The notes below the pieces were generated by a model. It ran no database searches. It was not told where the DNA came from and saw only the letters and a program-made list of their open reading frames with translations. A program made the translations under genes and the position numbers. Source: Chlorobium sp. (GTDB lineage Bacteria; Bacteroidota; Chlorobiia; Chlorobiales; Chlorobiaceae). From it: a stretch of 14,370 bases of DNA. This document shows, piece by piece, positions 4,441-11,514 of this stretch. Every line of letters begins with the position of its first letter. Within the stretch, counting starts at the first letter, position 1. Location of the stretch: positions 1 through 14,370 of the forward strand of contig JANQGE010000024.1 of the NCBI GenBank assembly GCA_028277485.1. Direction: 5' to 3'.

Positions 4441-6375
4441 ATGGGTAAAATTATCGGAATCGACCTTGGCACGACAAACTCCTGCGTTGCAGTAATGCAG
4501 GGAACGCAGCCAACGGTCATTGAAAACTCTGAGGGCTACCGCACAACCCCATCGATGGTTGCTTTTACCAAAAATGGCGAGCGCCTTGTAGGCCATGCTG
4601 CAAAACGCCAGGCTATTACAAACGCCCAGAACACAATTTTTTCAATCAAACGCTTTATGGGGCGCAAGTTCGACGAAGTCCCCAATGAAAAGAAAATCGC
4701 ACCTTACAAGGTGGTCAGCGTGAGTGGCGAAGCCAGGGTTGAAATCGGAGAGAAAACCTATTCGCCCCAGGAAATCTCTGCCATGGTCCTGCAGAAAATG
4801 AAACAGACTGCCGAAGATTTCCTTGGAGAAAAAGTTACCGAAGCGGTTATTACAGTGCCTGCCTACTTCAACGATGCGCAGCGTCAGGCAACAAAAGACG
4901 CGGGCAAAATTGCCGGGCTTGATGTCAAACGCATTATCAACGAGCCCACCGCGGCTTCCCTTGCATACGGTCTTGACAAGAAAAAAGAGAACGAAAAAGT
5001 TGCTGTGTTCGATCTTGGCGGCGGAACTTTCGACATCTCGATTCTTGAACTCGGCGAGGGCGTCTTTGAAGTAAAGGCTACCGACGGAGACACCCATCTT
5101 GGCGGTGACGATTTCGACCAGAAAATCATCAACTACCTCGCGGAAGAATTCAAGAAGCAGGAAGGAATTGATCTCAGAAAAGACATGATGGCCCTGCAGA
5201 GGCTGAAAGAAGCTGCTGAAAAAGCTAAAATCGAGCTCTCTTCACGCACTGACACCGAGCTCAATCTTCCTTTTATCACCGCAACTCAGGAAGGGCCCAA
5301 ACACCTTGTCGTCAACCTGACAAGAGCAAAGTTCGAAGCGATGTGTGCGGACTTGTTCGACAAGCTCATGGCTCCGTGCAAACGCGCGATAAAAAACTCG
5401 AAAATCAGCACCAAGGAGATCGATGAGGTAGTGCTTGTGGGCGGATCGACAAGAATCCCCAAGGTCCAGGCTCTCGTAAAAGAACTTTTCGGCAGGGAAC
5501 CAAACAAGAGCGTCAATCCGGATGAGGTTGTGGCTGTAGGTGCCGCAATACAGGGCGGTGTCCTGAGCGGCGATGTCAGCGATGTGCTGCTGCTTGACGT
5601 AACACCGCTTTCACTCGGCATCGAAACCCTTGGCGGCGTCATGACAAAACTCATTGAAGCCAACACGACGATCCCGAGTAAAAAACAGGAGATTTTCTCG
5701 ACCGCTGCCGACAACCAGACTTCAGTCGAGGTGCATGTTTTGCAAGGAGAACGGCCGATGGCAACGGACAATAAAACACTCGGTCGTTTTCACCTTGGCG
5801 ATATTCCTCCGGCTCCACGCGGGGTTCCCCAGATTGAGGTAGCGTTCGATATCGATTCAAACGGCATACTTCACGTATCAGCCAAGGATAAGGCCACAGG
5901 CAAGGAGCAAAGCATCCGCATCGAAGCCAGCAGCAAGCTCAGTGATGCTGAAATCGAAAAAATGAAAGAGGATGCAAAACAACATGCGGATGAAGATGAA
6001 AAACGCAAAGAGGAAATCGAACTGAAAAACAGTGCCGATGCCCTCATTTTCAGCACCGAGAAGCAGCTCAAGGAATTGGGCGACAAGGTGCCCGGAGAGA
6101 AGAAAACTCAACTCGAGGAAGCACTTGAAAAGCTCAGGGATGCTCACAAATCCGGAAGCGCTGAAGCCATCAAACCCGCAATGGATGAGCTCAGCAAAAT
6201 CTGGAATGACGTTGCTTCAGTGATTTATCAGCCCCAGTCGGGTGAAACTCAGGCACAGGCACCGGAACCGGAAGCCACCTCAGCCGAAGGCAACGGCACG
6301 AGCAAAAAAGAAAAAGGCGACGGTGAAGTCGATGCCGAATACGAGGTTATCGACGGCAACGATAAAGACAAGTAA
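4441..6375 (+). CDS. dnaK: Chaperone DnaK (Hsp70)
   Basis: A full-length 644-residue Hsp70 (E. coli DnaK is 638). It binds exposed hydrophobic segments in an ATP-driven cycle with DnaJ and GrpE in the cytoplasm. The ATPase domain (1-385) shows IIGIDLGTTNSCVAV (phosphate 1), ITVPAYFNDAQRQATKDAG, VFDLGGGTFDISIL (phosphate 2) and VLVGGSTRIPKVQALV (adenosine site). The linker VLLLDVTPLSLG leads into the substrate-binding beta domain (about 395-505). A helical lid (505-605) follows, with a Glu/Gly-rich tail ending in GEVDAEYEVIDGNDKDK, close to the bacterial DAEFEEV motif. AGAGGA lies eight bases before ATG 4441. It follows hsp20 as second gene of the unit. Neither dnaJ nor grpE is in this window. 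No disruption was seen. Confidence 0.98.
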   Translation: MGKIIGIDLGTTNSCVAVMQGTQPTVIENSEGYRTTPSMVAFTKNGERLVGHAAKRQAITNAQNTIFSIKRFMGRKFDEVPNEKKIAPYKVVSVSGEARVEIGEKTYSPQEISAMVLQKMKQTAEDFLGEKVTEAVITVPAYFNDAQRQATKDAGKIAGLDVKRIINEPTAASLAYGLDKKKENEKVAVFDLGGGTFDISILELGEGVFEVKATDGDTHLGGDDFDQKIINYLAEEFKKQEGIDLRKDMMALQRLKEAAEKAKIELSSRTDTELNLPFITATQEGPKHLVVNLTRAKFEAMCADLFDKLMAPCKRAIKNSKISTKEIDEVVLVGGSTRIPKVQALVKELFGREPNKSVNPDEVVAVGAAIQGGVLSGDVSDVLLLDVTPLSLGIETLGGVMTKLIEANTTIPSKKQEIFSTAADNQTSVEVHVLQGERPMATDNKTLGRFHLGDIPPAPRGVPQIEVAFDIDSNGILHVSAKDKATGKEQSIRIEASSKLSDAEIEKMKEDAKQHADEDEKRKEEIELKNSADALIFSTEKQLKELGDKVPGEKKTQLEEALEKLRDAHKSGSAEAIKPAMDELSKIWNDVASVIYQPQSGETQAQAPEPEATSAEGNGTSKKEKGDGEVDAEYEVIDGNDKDK

Positions 6376-6452
6376 AGAGTCAGGGTAACCAGTTGGCAGT
6401 GGCAAGGGAAAAAACCGAAAACTGCCTACTGAGTCAATTCGACCCCGAAACC

Positions 6453-6520
6453 CGATTCCGACCCCGATTTCCGAAAGAGAGAAAATCGGGGTTCGCTGTC
6501 GCTATCGGTATCGGGAATCG
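6453..6520 (+). repeat. Family B repeat, copy 2 (3' of dnaK)
   Basis: Read in the dnaK direction it begins with the hairpin ACCCCGATTT (6461-6470) / AAATCGGGGT (6483-6492), a perfect 10-bp stem with a 12-nt loop. The core TTCGCTGTCGCTATCGG (6492-6508) follows. An outer pair CGATTCC (6453-6459) / GGAATCG (6514-6520) closes the element. Hairpin-then-core order is the same as in the crtH and tolA transcripts. Confidence 0.72.
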
Positions 6521-6549
6521 ATCTTTTCTTTTCCTTGTCGTCTTACTTT

Positions 6550-6608
6550 TAAATCCGGGACCGATACGAGCGATACTGCCAAGCGGTGAATGCGGTGTCC
6601 CGGATTTA
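6550..6608 (+). terminator. Long stem-loop, possible transcription end of dnaK
   Basis: A perfect 12-bp GC-containing stem (TAAATCCGGGAC / GTCCCGGATTTA) encloses a 35-nt loop. Six T follow at 6620-6625. The loop is long and the T-run is displaced by 11 bases, so intrinsic termination is only a moderate guess. Confidence 0.35.
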
Positions 6609-6710
6609 CCGCGATTCCCTTTTTTATTTGCCCATGTTTTACTAACTTAAGGCATTGGTTTGTTGTCCCCGTTGGTGTTTTAATTTTTCGGCAATGTAAA
6701 CACTTATACG

Positions 6711-7094
6711 ATGCAATCAGCTGTCTGGTCCGGTAACGCCCTGCATAAGGTTGCCAAGTATTTCATCACCTCCGCCAAAAGAGATCGCAACGGCGCACTG
6801 CTGCTTACGATAACTCCCGCATCGGGAAAAAGGAAACTCGCTCCGACAAAAGAAATTATCGAGCAGTTACAAGAGGGAAAAATCCAGCTGTTCGTTCTCA
6901 CAACCCAGCCGGACATTGCTATAGATGTACCGCAAAAAGTATTGGACAATGAAAACCGCTATGTTATTGACTTCGATAACCGCGGTGTTAAATGGACAAT
7001 GCGGGATATACCGGTTTTCTACGACAATCTCCGTAACCAGCTTTGCGTAGAAATCGACAAGGAAACCTATACCCTCAACGAGTTTTTCAAATAA
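6711..7094 (+). CDS. Hypothetical protein, 127 residues
   Basis: I do not recognise this protein. It is acidic-basic mixed, has no signal peptide or membrane segment, and should be cytoplasmic. The sequence alternates likely beta strands (GALLLTITPA, KIQLFVLTT, NRYVIDFDN, QLCVEIDKETYTL) with one likely helix (PTKEIIEQLQEG), which suggests a small alpha/beta or beta-rich fold. ATG 6711 is the only start; an in-frame stop lies at 6681-6683 and no Shine-Dalgarno is visible. Codon use and amino-acid composition look like the neighbouring genes, and no long overlapping frame competes, so it is probably real. It follows dnaK by 335 bp of hairpin-rich DNA and converges on cpoB. Its stop codon overlaps the first base of a partial family A repeat. 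No function is proposed. Confidence 0.7.
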   Translation: MQSAVWSGNALHKVAKYFITSAKRDRNGALLLTITPASGKRKLAPTKEIIEQLQEGKIQLFVLTTQPDIAIDVPQKVLDNENRYVIDFDNRGVKWTMRDIPVFYDNLRNQLCVEIDKETYTLNEFFK

Positions 7095-7150
7095 GGACAC
7101 CCCAACGTTGCGCAATTGCTTCGTTGGGCAGAGAGGAGAGAGTTTTCCTT
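7094..7150 (-). repeat. Partial family A repeat, copy 5 (inverted)
   Basis: AGGACACCCC at 7094 resembles a family A end. GCGCAATTGCTTCGTTGGGC (7110-7129) matches the complement of copy 1 (CAATTGCTTCGTTGAGCGG), and the following GAGAGGAGAGAGTTTTCC resembles its next segment. The other half of the element is missing. It fills the space between the convergent 127-residue gene and cpoB, starting at the last base of the former's stop codon. Confidence 0.55.
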
Positions 7151-7157
7151 AGTAGGG

Positions 7158-7194
7158 TGCAATAATTTCTGCGGCTTCAACAGGAATTATTGCA
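7158..7194 (-). terminator. Stem-loop at the 3' end of cpoB
   Basis: TGCAATAATT (7158-7167) and AATTATTGCA (7185-7194) form a perfect 10-bp stem with a 17-nt loop. The right arm includes the cpoB stop codon (7187-7189). The stem is AT-rich and no T-run follows, so it may protect the 3' end or stop convergent transcripts only weakly. Confidence 0.35.
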
Positions 7195-7978
7195 GCTTCT
7201 CCTTGACAATCCCCGCTTCGTTGGAGTCTGGATAAAACTCTACCAGTTCCTTATATCGGATCTTTGCATTTGTGGAATCGCCGATACTTTCAAACGCAAG
7301 CCCCTGCTTGAAAAATGCCGAAGGGCGTTTATCTCCCTCTGGATATTTTTCAATAACAATCTGGTATTCCAGAATAGCTTTTTCATACCACTTCTCATTG
7401 TAATACGTTTCCGCAATAAAGTACTGCGCATCATCCGCAAGCCCCGAAGAGGGGTAATTATCCAGAAGCAGCCCAAACTCTTTCCTCGCTAATGGATAAC
7501 TATAACCTTCAAAGTATCGTATCCCGGCATCATACAACTCCTGCTCATCGATAGCCGGGACAGGAGAAGGTTCCGGAGGTATTTCCGAAACCGCAGCCGC
7601 TGTCGTGTCAACGGTCTGCACCGGGCTCACCTCTTCTTTTGGAAGCACAACCTTTTCAAAAACCTGCTTGTCTGCCCCCATGCCTTCTGAAAAAACCGCA
7701 GATTCCGGGGCTGCCGGTGCGGCCGGCTGTTCAGACGTCGCCATCTGATAGCGCAACTCCTCGATCGTCCCCCGCAGTTGGACAACCTCCTCACGAAGCT
7801 GCTGTACTTCGGAGTACACTTCCGCCGATTCTCCTCCCGCTCGCTGCGTCTGGCTTTTCAGCTGCTTGACATCATCCTGCAGCATATAAAGATCGGTTTT
7901 GGAGGCACACCCTGTCATCATGCCGATGACAAAGCTCCACATAATGTTTCGAACGATATTTTTCATCGCGATCATCAT
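7187..7978 (-). CDS. cpoB: CpoB/YbgF-like Tol-Pal system TPR protein, lipoprotein form
   Basis: A 263-residue cell-envelope protein, the same length as E. coli CpoB, which links Tol-Pal constriction to peptidoglycan synthesis during division. A short N-terminal hydrophobic segment ends in MTGC with lipobox Cys at residue 24, so this form is probably lipid-anchored; the E. coli protein is a soluble periplasmic one. Residues 28-82 are heptad-like (LYMLQDDVKQLK to QLREEVVQLRGTIEELRYQM), the trimerising coiled coil. A Pro/Ala/Glu-rich linker spans about 83-143. The C-terminal 120 residues are TPR repeats (ELYDAGIRYFEGYSYPLA, DDAQYFIAETYYNEKWYEKA, SAFFKQGLAFESIGDSTNA). ATG 7966 (MKNIVRN) is an alternative start with a more usual lipoprotein leader. 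It is the last gene of the tolB-pal-pal series, behind a strong hairpin. Confidence 0.88.
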   Translation of the reverse strand: MMIAMKNIVRNIMWSFVIGMMTGCASKTDLYMLQDDVKQLKSQTQRAGGESAEVYSEVQQLREEVVQLRGTIEELRYQMATSEQPAAPAAPESAVFSEGMGADKQVFEKVVLPKEEVSPVQTVDTTAAAVSEIPPEPSPVPAIDEQELYDAGIRYFEGYSYPLARKEFGLLLDNYPSSGLADDAQYFIAETYYNEKWYEKAILEYQIVIEKYPEGDKRPSAFFKQGLAFESIGDSTNAKIRYKELVEFYPDSNEAGIVKEKLQ

Positions 7979-7994
7979 AGCTGTTCATAAGAAC

Positions 7995-8023
7995 AAGTGT
8001 TTGCCGGTTCCCGGCAAACACTT
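7995..8023 (-). terminator. Strong stem-loop between pal (second copy) and cpoB
   Basis: AAGTGTTTGCCGG (7995-8007) and CCGGCAAACACTT (8011-8023) form a perfect 13-bp stem with a 3-nt loop. In the minus-strand transcript it lies 22 bases after the pal stop and is followed by TGTTCTTATG, only moderately T-rich. It may terminate or attenuate transcription into cpoB, or protect the pal mRNA 3' end. Confidence 0.6.
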
Positions 8024-8045
8024 TTGTATCCGTTATAAGCGAGAA

Positions 8046-8525
8046 CTATTTAGCCACAAAATGCGCGCGCCTGTTCTTTGCCCATGCGGCCTCATTGTGA
8101 CCCGGGTCAAACGGGCGTTCTTCTCCGAAACTTACCGTCTCTAACCTCGAAGATGCAACACCGGCTTTTTCCAGAAAACTCTTGGTCGCGTTGGCACGCC
8201 TTTCACCGAGCGCCATATTATATTCATAGGTTCCCCGTTCGTCACAATGCCCCTCAATCATGACAGAGATCCCCTGGTTCTCAATCAACCACTTGGCATT
8301 GTTTTTTAACTGGCTGACCGCCGCTTCATCAAGCTCGGAGCTGTCAAATGCAAAAAATACATCCTTGATCATCCGGCGGGCTTCTTCAAGCGGCGTGACC
8401 TCAGCGCTTGGACTGTCATGCTGAACTGCACTCGTGTCGACGAGAGCCGGCTCAATTGATTTCGATGCGCACCCGGCTACCGCTACAGTGGCCACAACCC
8501 AGCATAGAGTTAGTAATTTTTTCAT
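8046..8525 (-). CDS. pal: Peptidoglycan-associated lipoprotein (OmpA-like), downstream copy
   Basis: A 159-residue outer-membrane lipoprotein that binds peptidoglycan non-covalently and TolB. The signal peptide (MKKLLTLCWVVATVAVAGC) ends in lipobox VAGC with Cys19. A 30-residue flexible linker precedes the OmpA-like domain (about 50-159): DVFFAFDSSELDEAA, the peptidoglycan-binding GHCDERGTYEYNMALGERRA, FGEERP and AAWAKNRRAHF. This is the usual Pal length. It is the second of two tandem pal genes; 82 bases containing a terminator-like hairpin separate it from the first. A 53-base stretch (8200-8252) is identical to 8762-8814 in the first copy, while the rest has clearly diverged. Either copy could be the main Pal. 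Division of labour or dosage is possible but cannot be decided from sequence. Confidence 0.92.
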   Translation of the reverse strand: MKKLLTLCWVVATVAVAGCASKSIEPALVDTSAVQHDSPSAEVTPLEEARRMIKDVFFAFDSSELDEAAVSQLKNNAKWLIENQGISVMIEGHCDERGTYEYNMALGERRANATKSFLEKAGVASSRLETVSFGEERPFDPGHNEAAWAKNRRAHFVAK

Positions 8526-8551
8526 GGTTTCCGTTTGTTTTTATCTCTTAC

Positions 8552-8585
8552 AAAAAAGGGTAAACAGCAAACATTGCTCACCCTT
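8552..8585 (-). terminator. Terminator-like hairpin between the two pal genes
   Basis: In the minus-strand transcript AAGGGT-GA-GCAA, a 3-nt loop, TTGC, an internal loop and ACCCTT form an interrupted stem (8556-8585) followed directly by more T (six in total, 8557-8552). This is the best intrinsic-terminator pattern in the window. Because the second pal and cpoB follow at once, it may act as an attenuator that lowers their expression. Confidence 0.5.
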
Positions 8586-8607
8586 CGTCGACACTCAAGC
8601 AAAACAG

Positions 8608-9072
8608 TTACTGAACAACGAAGTGGGCTCTTCTGTTCTTCGCCCATGCCGCCTCGTCATGACCGGGATCGAAAGGACGTTCTTCGCCGTAACTTACGGT
8701 TTGGATACGTACAGGATCGACACCGGCATTCAAAAGGTAGCTCTTGGCACTTTCAGCCCTTCTTTCACCGAGCGCCATATTATATTCATAGGTTCCCCGT
8801 TCGTCACAATGCCCTTCGATAACAACACTGGCTTCCGGATTATCCGCCATCCACTGAACGTTCTCGTCAAGCTGGTTTTGGGCTGCCATGTCAAGCACAT
8901 CACTGTCAAAAGCATAGAAAACATCGCCCAATTCCGTAACCGATGGAGGTGGTAACGGCGGTGGCGGCGGCGGCGGCGCCTCAACTACTGCATCTTCAAA
9001 ACATCCGCAGCCGACAAAAAAAAGCATGGATGGGACAAGAAGAACTTTAAACAGGTTTTTAAGTGATTTCAT
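8608..9072 (-). CDS. pal: Peptidoglycan-associated lipoprotein (OmpA-like), upstream copy
   Basis: A 154-residue paralogue of the next gene, with the same role in tying the outer membrane to peptidoglycan. The signal peptide ends in lipobox FVGC (Cys22); a second Cys follows at 24. The linker is a proline run (APPPPPPPLPPPSV, about 32-45) encoded by a GGN-type triplet tract (complement of about 8945-8980), which is prone to length change. The OmpA-like domain follows: DVFYAFDSDVLD, GHCDERGTYEYNMALGERRA, YGEERP and AAWAKNRRAHF. The start is well supported by a run of six G three bases before ATG 9072 preceded by A-rich sequence. It lies 33 bases after tolB, the usual place for pal, so this copy is the more likely canonical Pal. 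Confidence 0.92.
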   Translation of the reverse strand: MKSLKNLFKVLLVPSMLFFVGCGCFEDAVVEAPPPPPPPLPPPSVTELGDVFYAFDSDVLDMAAQNQLDENVQWMADNPEASVVIEGHCDERGTYEYNMALGERRAESAKSYLLNAGVDPVRIQTVSYGEERPFDPGHDEAAWAKNRRAHFVVQ

Positions 9073-9105
9073 ATTCCCCCCTTTTTTAGGTTATAGTGAC
9101 TGCTT

Positions 9106-10431
9106 TCAGCGAAATTGAGACCAACAGGGCTGCATTTGTTCACCTGCCAGCTTGAGACTCCTCTGATTGCGACCATCGGCATTCATAACATACAGCTTCT
9201 CACTTCCACCCCTGTTTGAGCTGAACACAATCATCGTTCCATCAGGAGACCAGCTTGGTGATTCATTATTCCGCGCCCCGTAAGTAAGCTGTCTCAACCC
9301 TGTACCATCTGCATTTATTGTGAATATATTGATTTCCCTGTTCTTTTGCATAGCTGTAAATGCAATTTTATCACCAACGGGAGACCACGCCGGCTGGGTG
9401 TTATACTTTCCCTTGAATGTCAGGCGTTTTACTGTCCCCAAATTCAGATTCCGAATAAAGATCTGTGGACTGCCATGCCTTGAGGACACGAAAGCCATTT
9501 CTTTTCCGTTCGGGGAAAACGTCGGGGAAACATCGATACTGCTATGTCTTGTCAGACGACGGGAAATAGTACCGTCTTTCCGCACCAGGTAAAGCTCCTG
9601 GTTGCCGTCGAAAGAAAATGTGGTTGCAAGTTCGAGAGAACCGTTCCTCCATGATGGATCAATTTTAATCCCCTTCCTGGTTACAGAAACAATTTTCTGG
9701 TTTGAAAGGTCTTTAATGTGAAGATCAGGCAAACCATTGGTATAGGTAAGATAGGCAAGCTGCCGCCCATCAGGAGACAAGGCTGGCGTGACCGCAAACC
9801 CCTTCGTATTTGTGACCGGTTTCGCACCGTAACCGTCAAAATCGGCAAGGTAAACCTCCTTCTTGCCGGCACTTTGCAACACAAAAGCTATTTTGCTCTC
9901 GAATATAGAAGGCTTACCAGTAAAAAGCCGCACAAGATCTGCGCAGAAGCTGTGTGCCAGTGATCGCAGCTCGTCTCTTTTACCCTGGTAAAGCCTCCGC
10001 ATGAGAATCCTGCCGGTCAGAGCATCGTATACCTCCATGTCCATTTCGAGGGTTTTGCCTTTCCTGTCCAGCACTCCTCCGACATACACCTCGGCCCTTA
10101 CGGAACTCAGGGCAGCAAAATTAATCTGCCTTTTTCCAGCCTGGTACAAGTCCCCTCCCGTTATGATATTCATCGGAGGTTTGATAATGGCGAAAAGGCC
10201 GGTAAAGTCAAGGCCGTCTTTAATAATCAGGTCGATTCCCTGAGCATACTTCCCGTTCCCGCTTTTTTTGACATCAATGGGTTTCAGGACAAGAGGAATC
10301 CTGCTTGCACCTGCTTTGGTAATCCTGATATATTCCTTTACCGATTCGGCAAAAAGCGTGGAGGGAATGAAAACCATACACCACACTACAATGAATGCTA
10401 TACGTGAGAGGGTTAAACGCGGGATTCCCAT
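9106..10431 (-). CDS. tolB: Tol-Pal system beta-propeller protein TolB
   Basis: A 441-residue periplasmic protein (E. coli TolB is 430) that shuttles between Pal and the TolA complex. The signal peptide (about 1-28) ends LFA before ESVKEY. The N-terminal alpha/beta domain (about 30-165) includes ADLVRLFTGKPSIFESKIAF at its boundary. The C-terminal six-bladed propeller shows the repeated TolB/PD40 signature: FAVTPALSPDGRQLAYL, DVSPTFSPNGKEMAFVSSR, NTQPAWSPVGDKIAFTA, NESPSWSPDGTMIVFSSNRGG and a last, short MQPCWSQ blade end. The start is ATG 10431; no strong Shine-Dalgarno is seen. It is separated from tolA by 270 bp and followed closely by two pal genes, so it probably heads its own transcript tolB-pal-pal-cpoB. 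Confidence 0.95.
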   Translation of the reverse strand: MGIPRLTLSRIAFIVVWCMVFIPSTLFAESVKEYIRITKAGASRIPLVLKPIDVKKSGNGKYAQGIDLIIKDGLDFTGLFAIIKPPMNIITGGDLYQAGKRQINFAALSSVRAEVYVGGVLDRKGKTLEMDMEVYDALTGRILMRRLYQGKRDELRSLAHSFCADLVRLFTGKPSIFESKIAFVLQSAGKKEVYLADFDGYGAKPVTNTKGFAVTPALSPDGRQLAYLTYTNGLPDLHIKDLSNQKIVSVTRKGIKIDPSWRNGSLELATTFSFDGNQELYLVRKDGTISRRLTRHSSIDVSPTFSPNGKEMAFVSSRHGSPQIFIRNLNLGTVKRLTFKGKYNTQPAWSPVGDKIAFTAMQKNREINIFTINADGTGLRQLTYGARNNESPSWSPDGTMIVFSSNRGGSEKLYVMNADGRNQRSLKLAGEQMQPCWSQFR

Positions 10432-10643
10432 GATGGAATGATTATTCCTTGATCGAAACAGTCATTTTTTACAACAACCCTGAGACAACAACAGCCGGAC
10501 ATATCACCTGTTTTTACAAGGTAAAGAACTCGCCTGTTTATTCACAAGCAGATCAGCGAAAATAATCAGCGCACTTTATCGAAGATTGAAATCGGTACCG
10601 GAATTTCGGAATCGAAACGGGCGTTTGGCAGAATGTTTCAATA
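10432..10643. other. tolA-tolB spacer
   Basis: This stretch upstream of tolB (minus strand) has no gene. It is AT-rich near tolB and probably holds a tolB promoter, but no convincing -35/-10 pair was found. The similarity to family B (about 10585-10602) marks its right part. Confidence 0.4.
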
Positions 10644-10700
10644 CCGATTCCGATAGCGACGGCGAATCCCGATCTTCTTTCTTTCGGAGATCAGGATCCC
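10644..10700 (-). repeat. Family B repeat, copy 3 (3' of tolA)
   Basis: The core (10650-10672, CCGATAGCGAC then GGCGAATCCCGA) differs from copy 1 at one base. The adjoining hairpin is ATCCCGATC (10667-10675) against GATCAGGAT (10689-10697), with one mismatch. The element starts two bases after the tolA stop codon. A related GATTGAAATCGGTACCGG (10585-10602) extends the similarity leftwards. Orientation relative to tolA is the same as for crtH and dnaK. Confidence 0.68.
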
Positions 10701-10701
10701 T

Positions 10702-11514
10702 TCACTTTATTCCCTGGGGAGTAAACACCAACCCGATCCTCAATACACTGCCGCCTACCTCCTCAGGCACCGGCGGCAGCGGCGAGGCTCTCTCAATCGC
10801 TTTTAAAACCGTATCGTTGAAATACTCACTTGCCGACTTCTCATGAAACGTTATATCACTGACAACCCCTCCGGGCTGAATAGTCAGCGCGACATAAGTC
10901 TCGATACGCCCTTTCTCCCGGATAAGCCGGGGAGTAAACGACCAGCGCTGCTGAATGATCATCGCAATCTGGGCGAGGTACCTCTTCTTATAAGGGCTCA
11001 TTGGTGCACCGTGTGCACCCTCACCCCGATCGACTCTTCCGGAAGGCGGACCTTTCTGAACCTTCTGCTGCAAACGAGCGAGTGTGCGCTCAAACTCGCT
11101 GGGCTGTTCTTGCTCAACTTTTTGCTGCAGCTCTTGCAGCCTTTCCTCAACCGGACTTTTTTTCCGCTCCTTGGGCTGTTCTAAAGTTTTTTCAGGGATT
11201 TTCTTGGCGGTTTCACGTTTTTCCGGTTCAACCGGGACATCGGGCTTATCGGGAACCTGAGGTTCAGGAACAGGCTCCGGAAGCGGTTCAGGTAAACCCT
11301 CCGGGGCAGGAGACGGCCCTGCAGAGATTTCGACATTCGAAGGAGATAACGTCACAAGGGTTACATCGATAGTCTTTAACCACGGACGCTTCAGCCCCAT
11401 TACGTATTGCAGATACACGCTTCCGGCAACGACCAGTGCGTGCAGAAGAACAGATGCGGCAAAAGCTGTGAGAAGACGGCGATTTTGCTTTTTCCGTTCG
11501 TCACGTTTATTCAT
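10702..11514 (-). CDS. tolA: TolA/TonB-family energy-transducing protein (likely TolA)
   Basis: A 270-residue protein that carries the proton-motive-force signal of TolQ-TolR across the periplasm to TolB-Pal. A short basic cytoplasmic N-terminus is followed by one membrane helix (about 14-38) containing S21-x3-H25, the S-x3-H motif by which TonB and TolA contact ExbB/TolQ. Residues 60-165 are Pro/Glu/Lys-rich (EPLPEPVPEPQVPDKPDVPV) and then Glu/Gln/Lys helical with LQELQQKVEQEQ, a shortened version of the TolA stalk. The C-terminal 95 residues form a TonB_C-like domain (YLAQIAMIIQQRW, VALTIQPGGVVSDITF, VLKAIERASPLPPVP). The E. coli TolA is 421 residues, so this is a short form. It overlaps tolR by eight bases. 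TonB is the alternative name, but tolQ, tolR and tolB neighbours favour TolA. Confidence 0.88.
   Translation of the reverse strand: MNKRDERKKQNRRLLTAFAASVLLHALVVAGSVYLQYVMGLKRPWLKTIDVTLVTLSPSNVEISAGPSPAPEGLPEPLPEPVPEPQVPDKPDVPVEPEKRETAKKIPEKTLEQPKERKKSPVEERLQELQQKVEQEQPSEFERTLARLQQKVQKGPPSGRVDRGEGAHGAPMSPYKKRYLAQIAMIIQQRWSFTPRLIREKGRIETYVALTIQPGGVVSDITFHEKSASEYFNDTVLKAIERASPLPPVPEEVGGSVLRIGLVFTPQGIK

Larger units (their letters stand above)
6376..6710. other. dnaK 3' region with three inverted repeats
   Basis: This 335-bp gap holds no convincing gene. It contains: AGTTGGCAGT (6391-6400) against ACTGCCTACT (6421-6430), a 10-bp stem with one mismatch; family B copy 2 (6453-6520); and TAAATCCGGGAC (6550-6561) against GTCCCGGATTTA (6597-6608), a perfect 12-bp stem with a 35-nt loop, followed 11 bases later by a run of six T. 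Transcription from dnaK probably ends here. The last 60 bases must hold the start signals of the next gene, but no clear promoter or ribosome binding site is visible. Confidence 0.6.

Noticed and set aside
6393..6650. An 85-codon open frame downstream of dnaK
   Set aside because: It runs through family B copy 2 and two other inverted repeats, lacks a ribosome binding site and has a composition set by the repeat.
8434..8955. A 173-codon open frame antisense to both pal genes
   Set aside because: It crosses two real genes and the terminator-like hairpin between them; no motif supports it.
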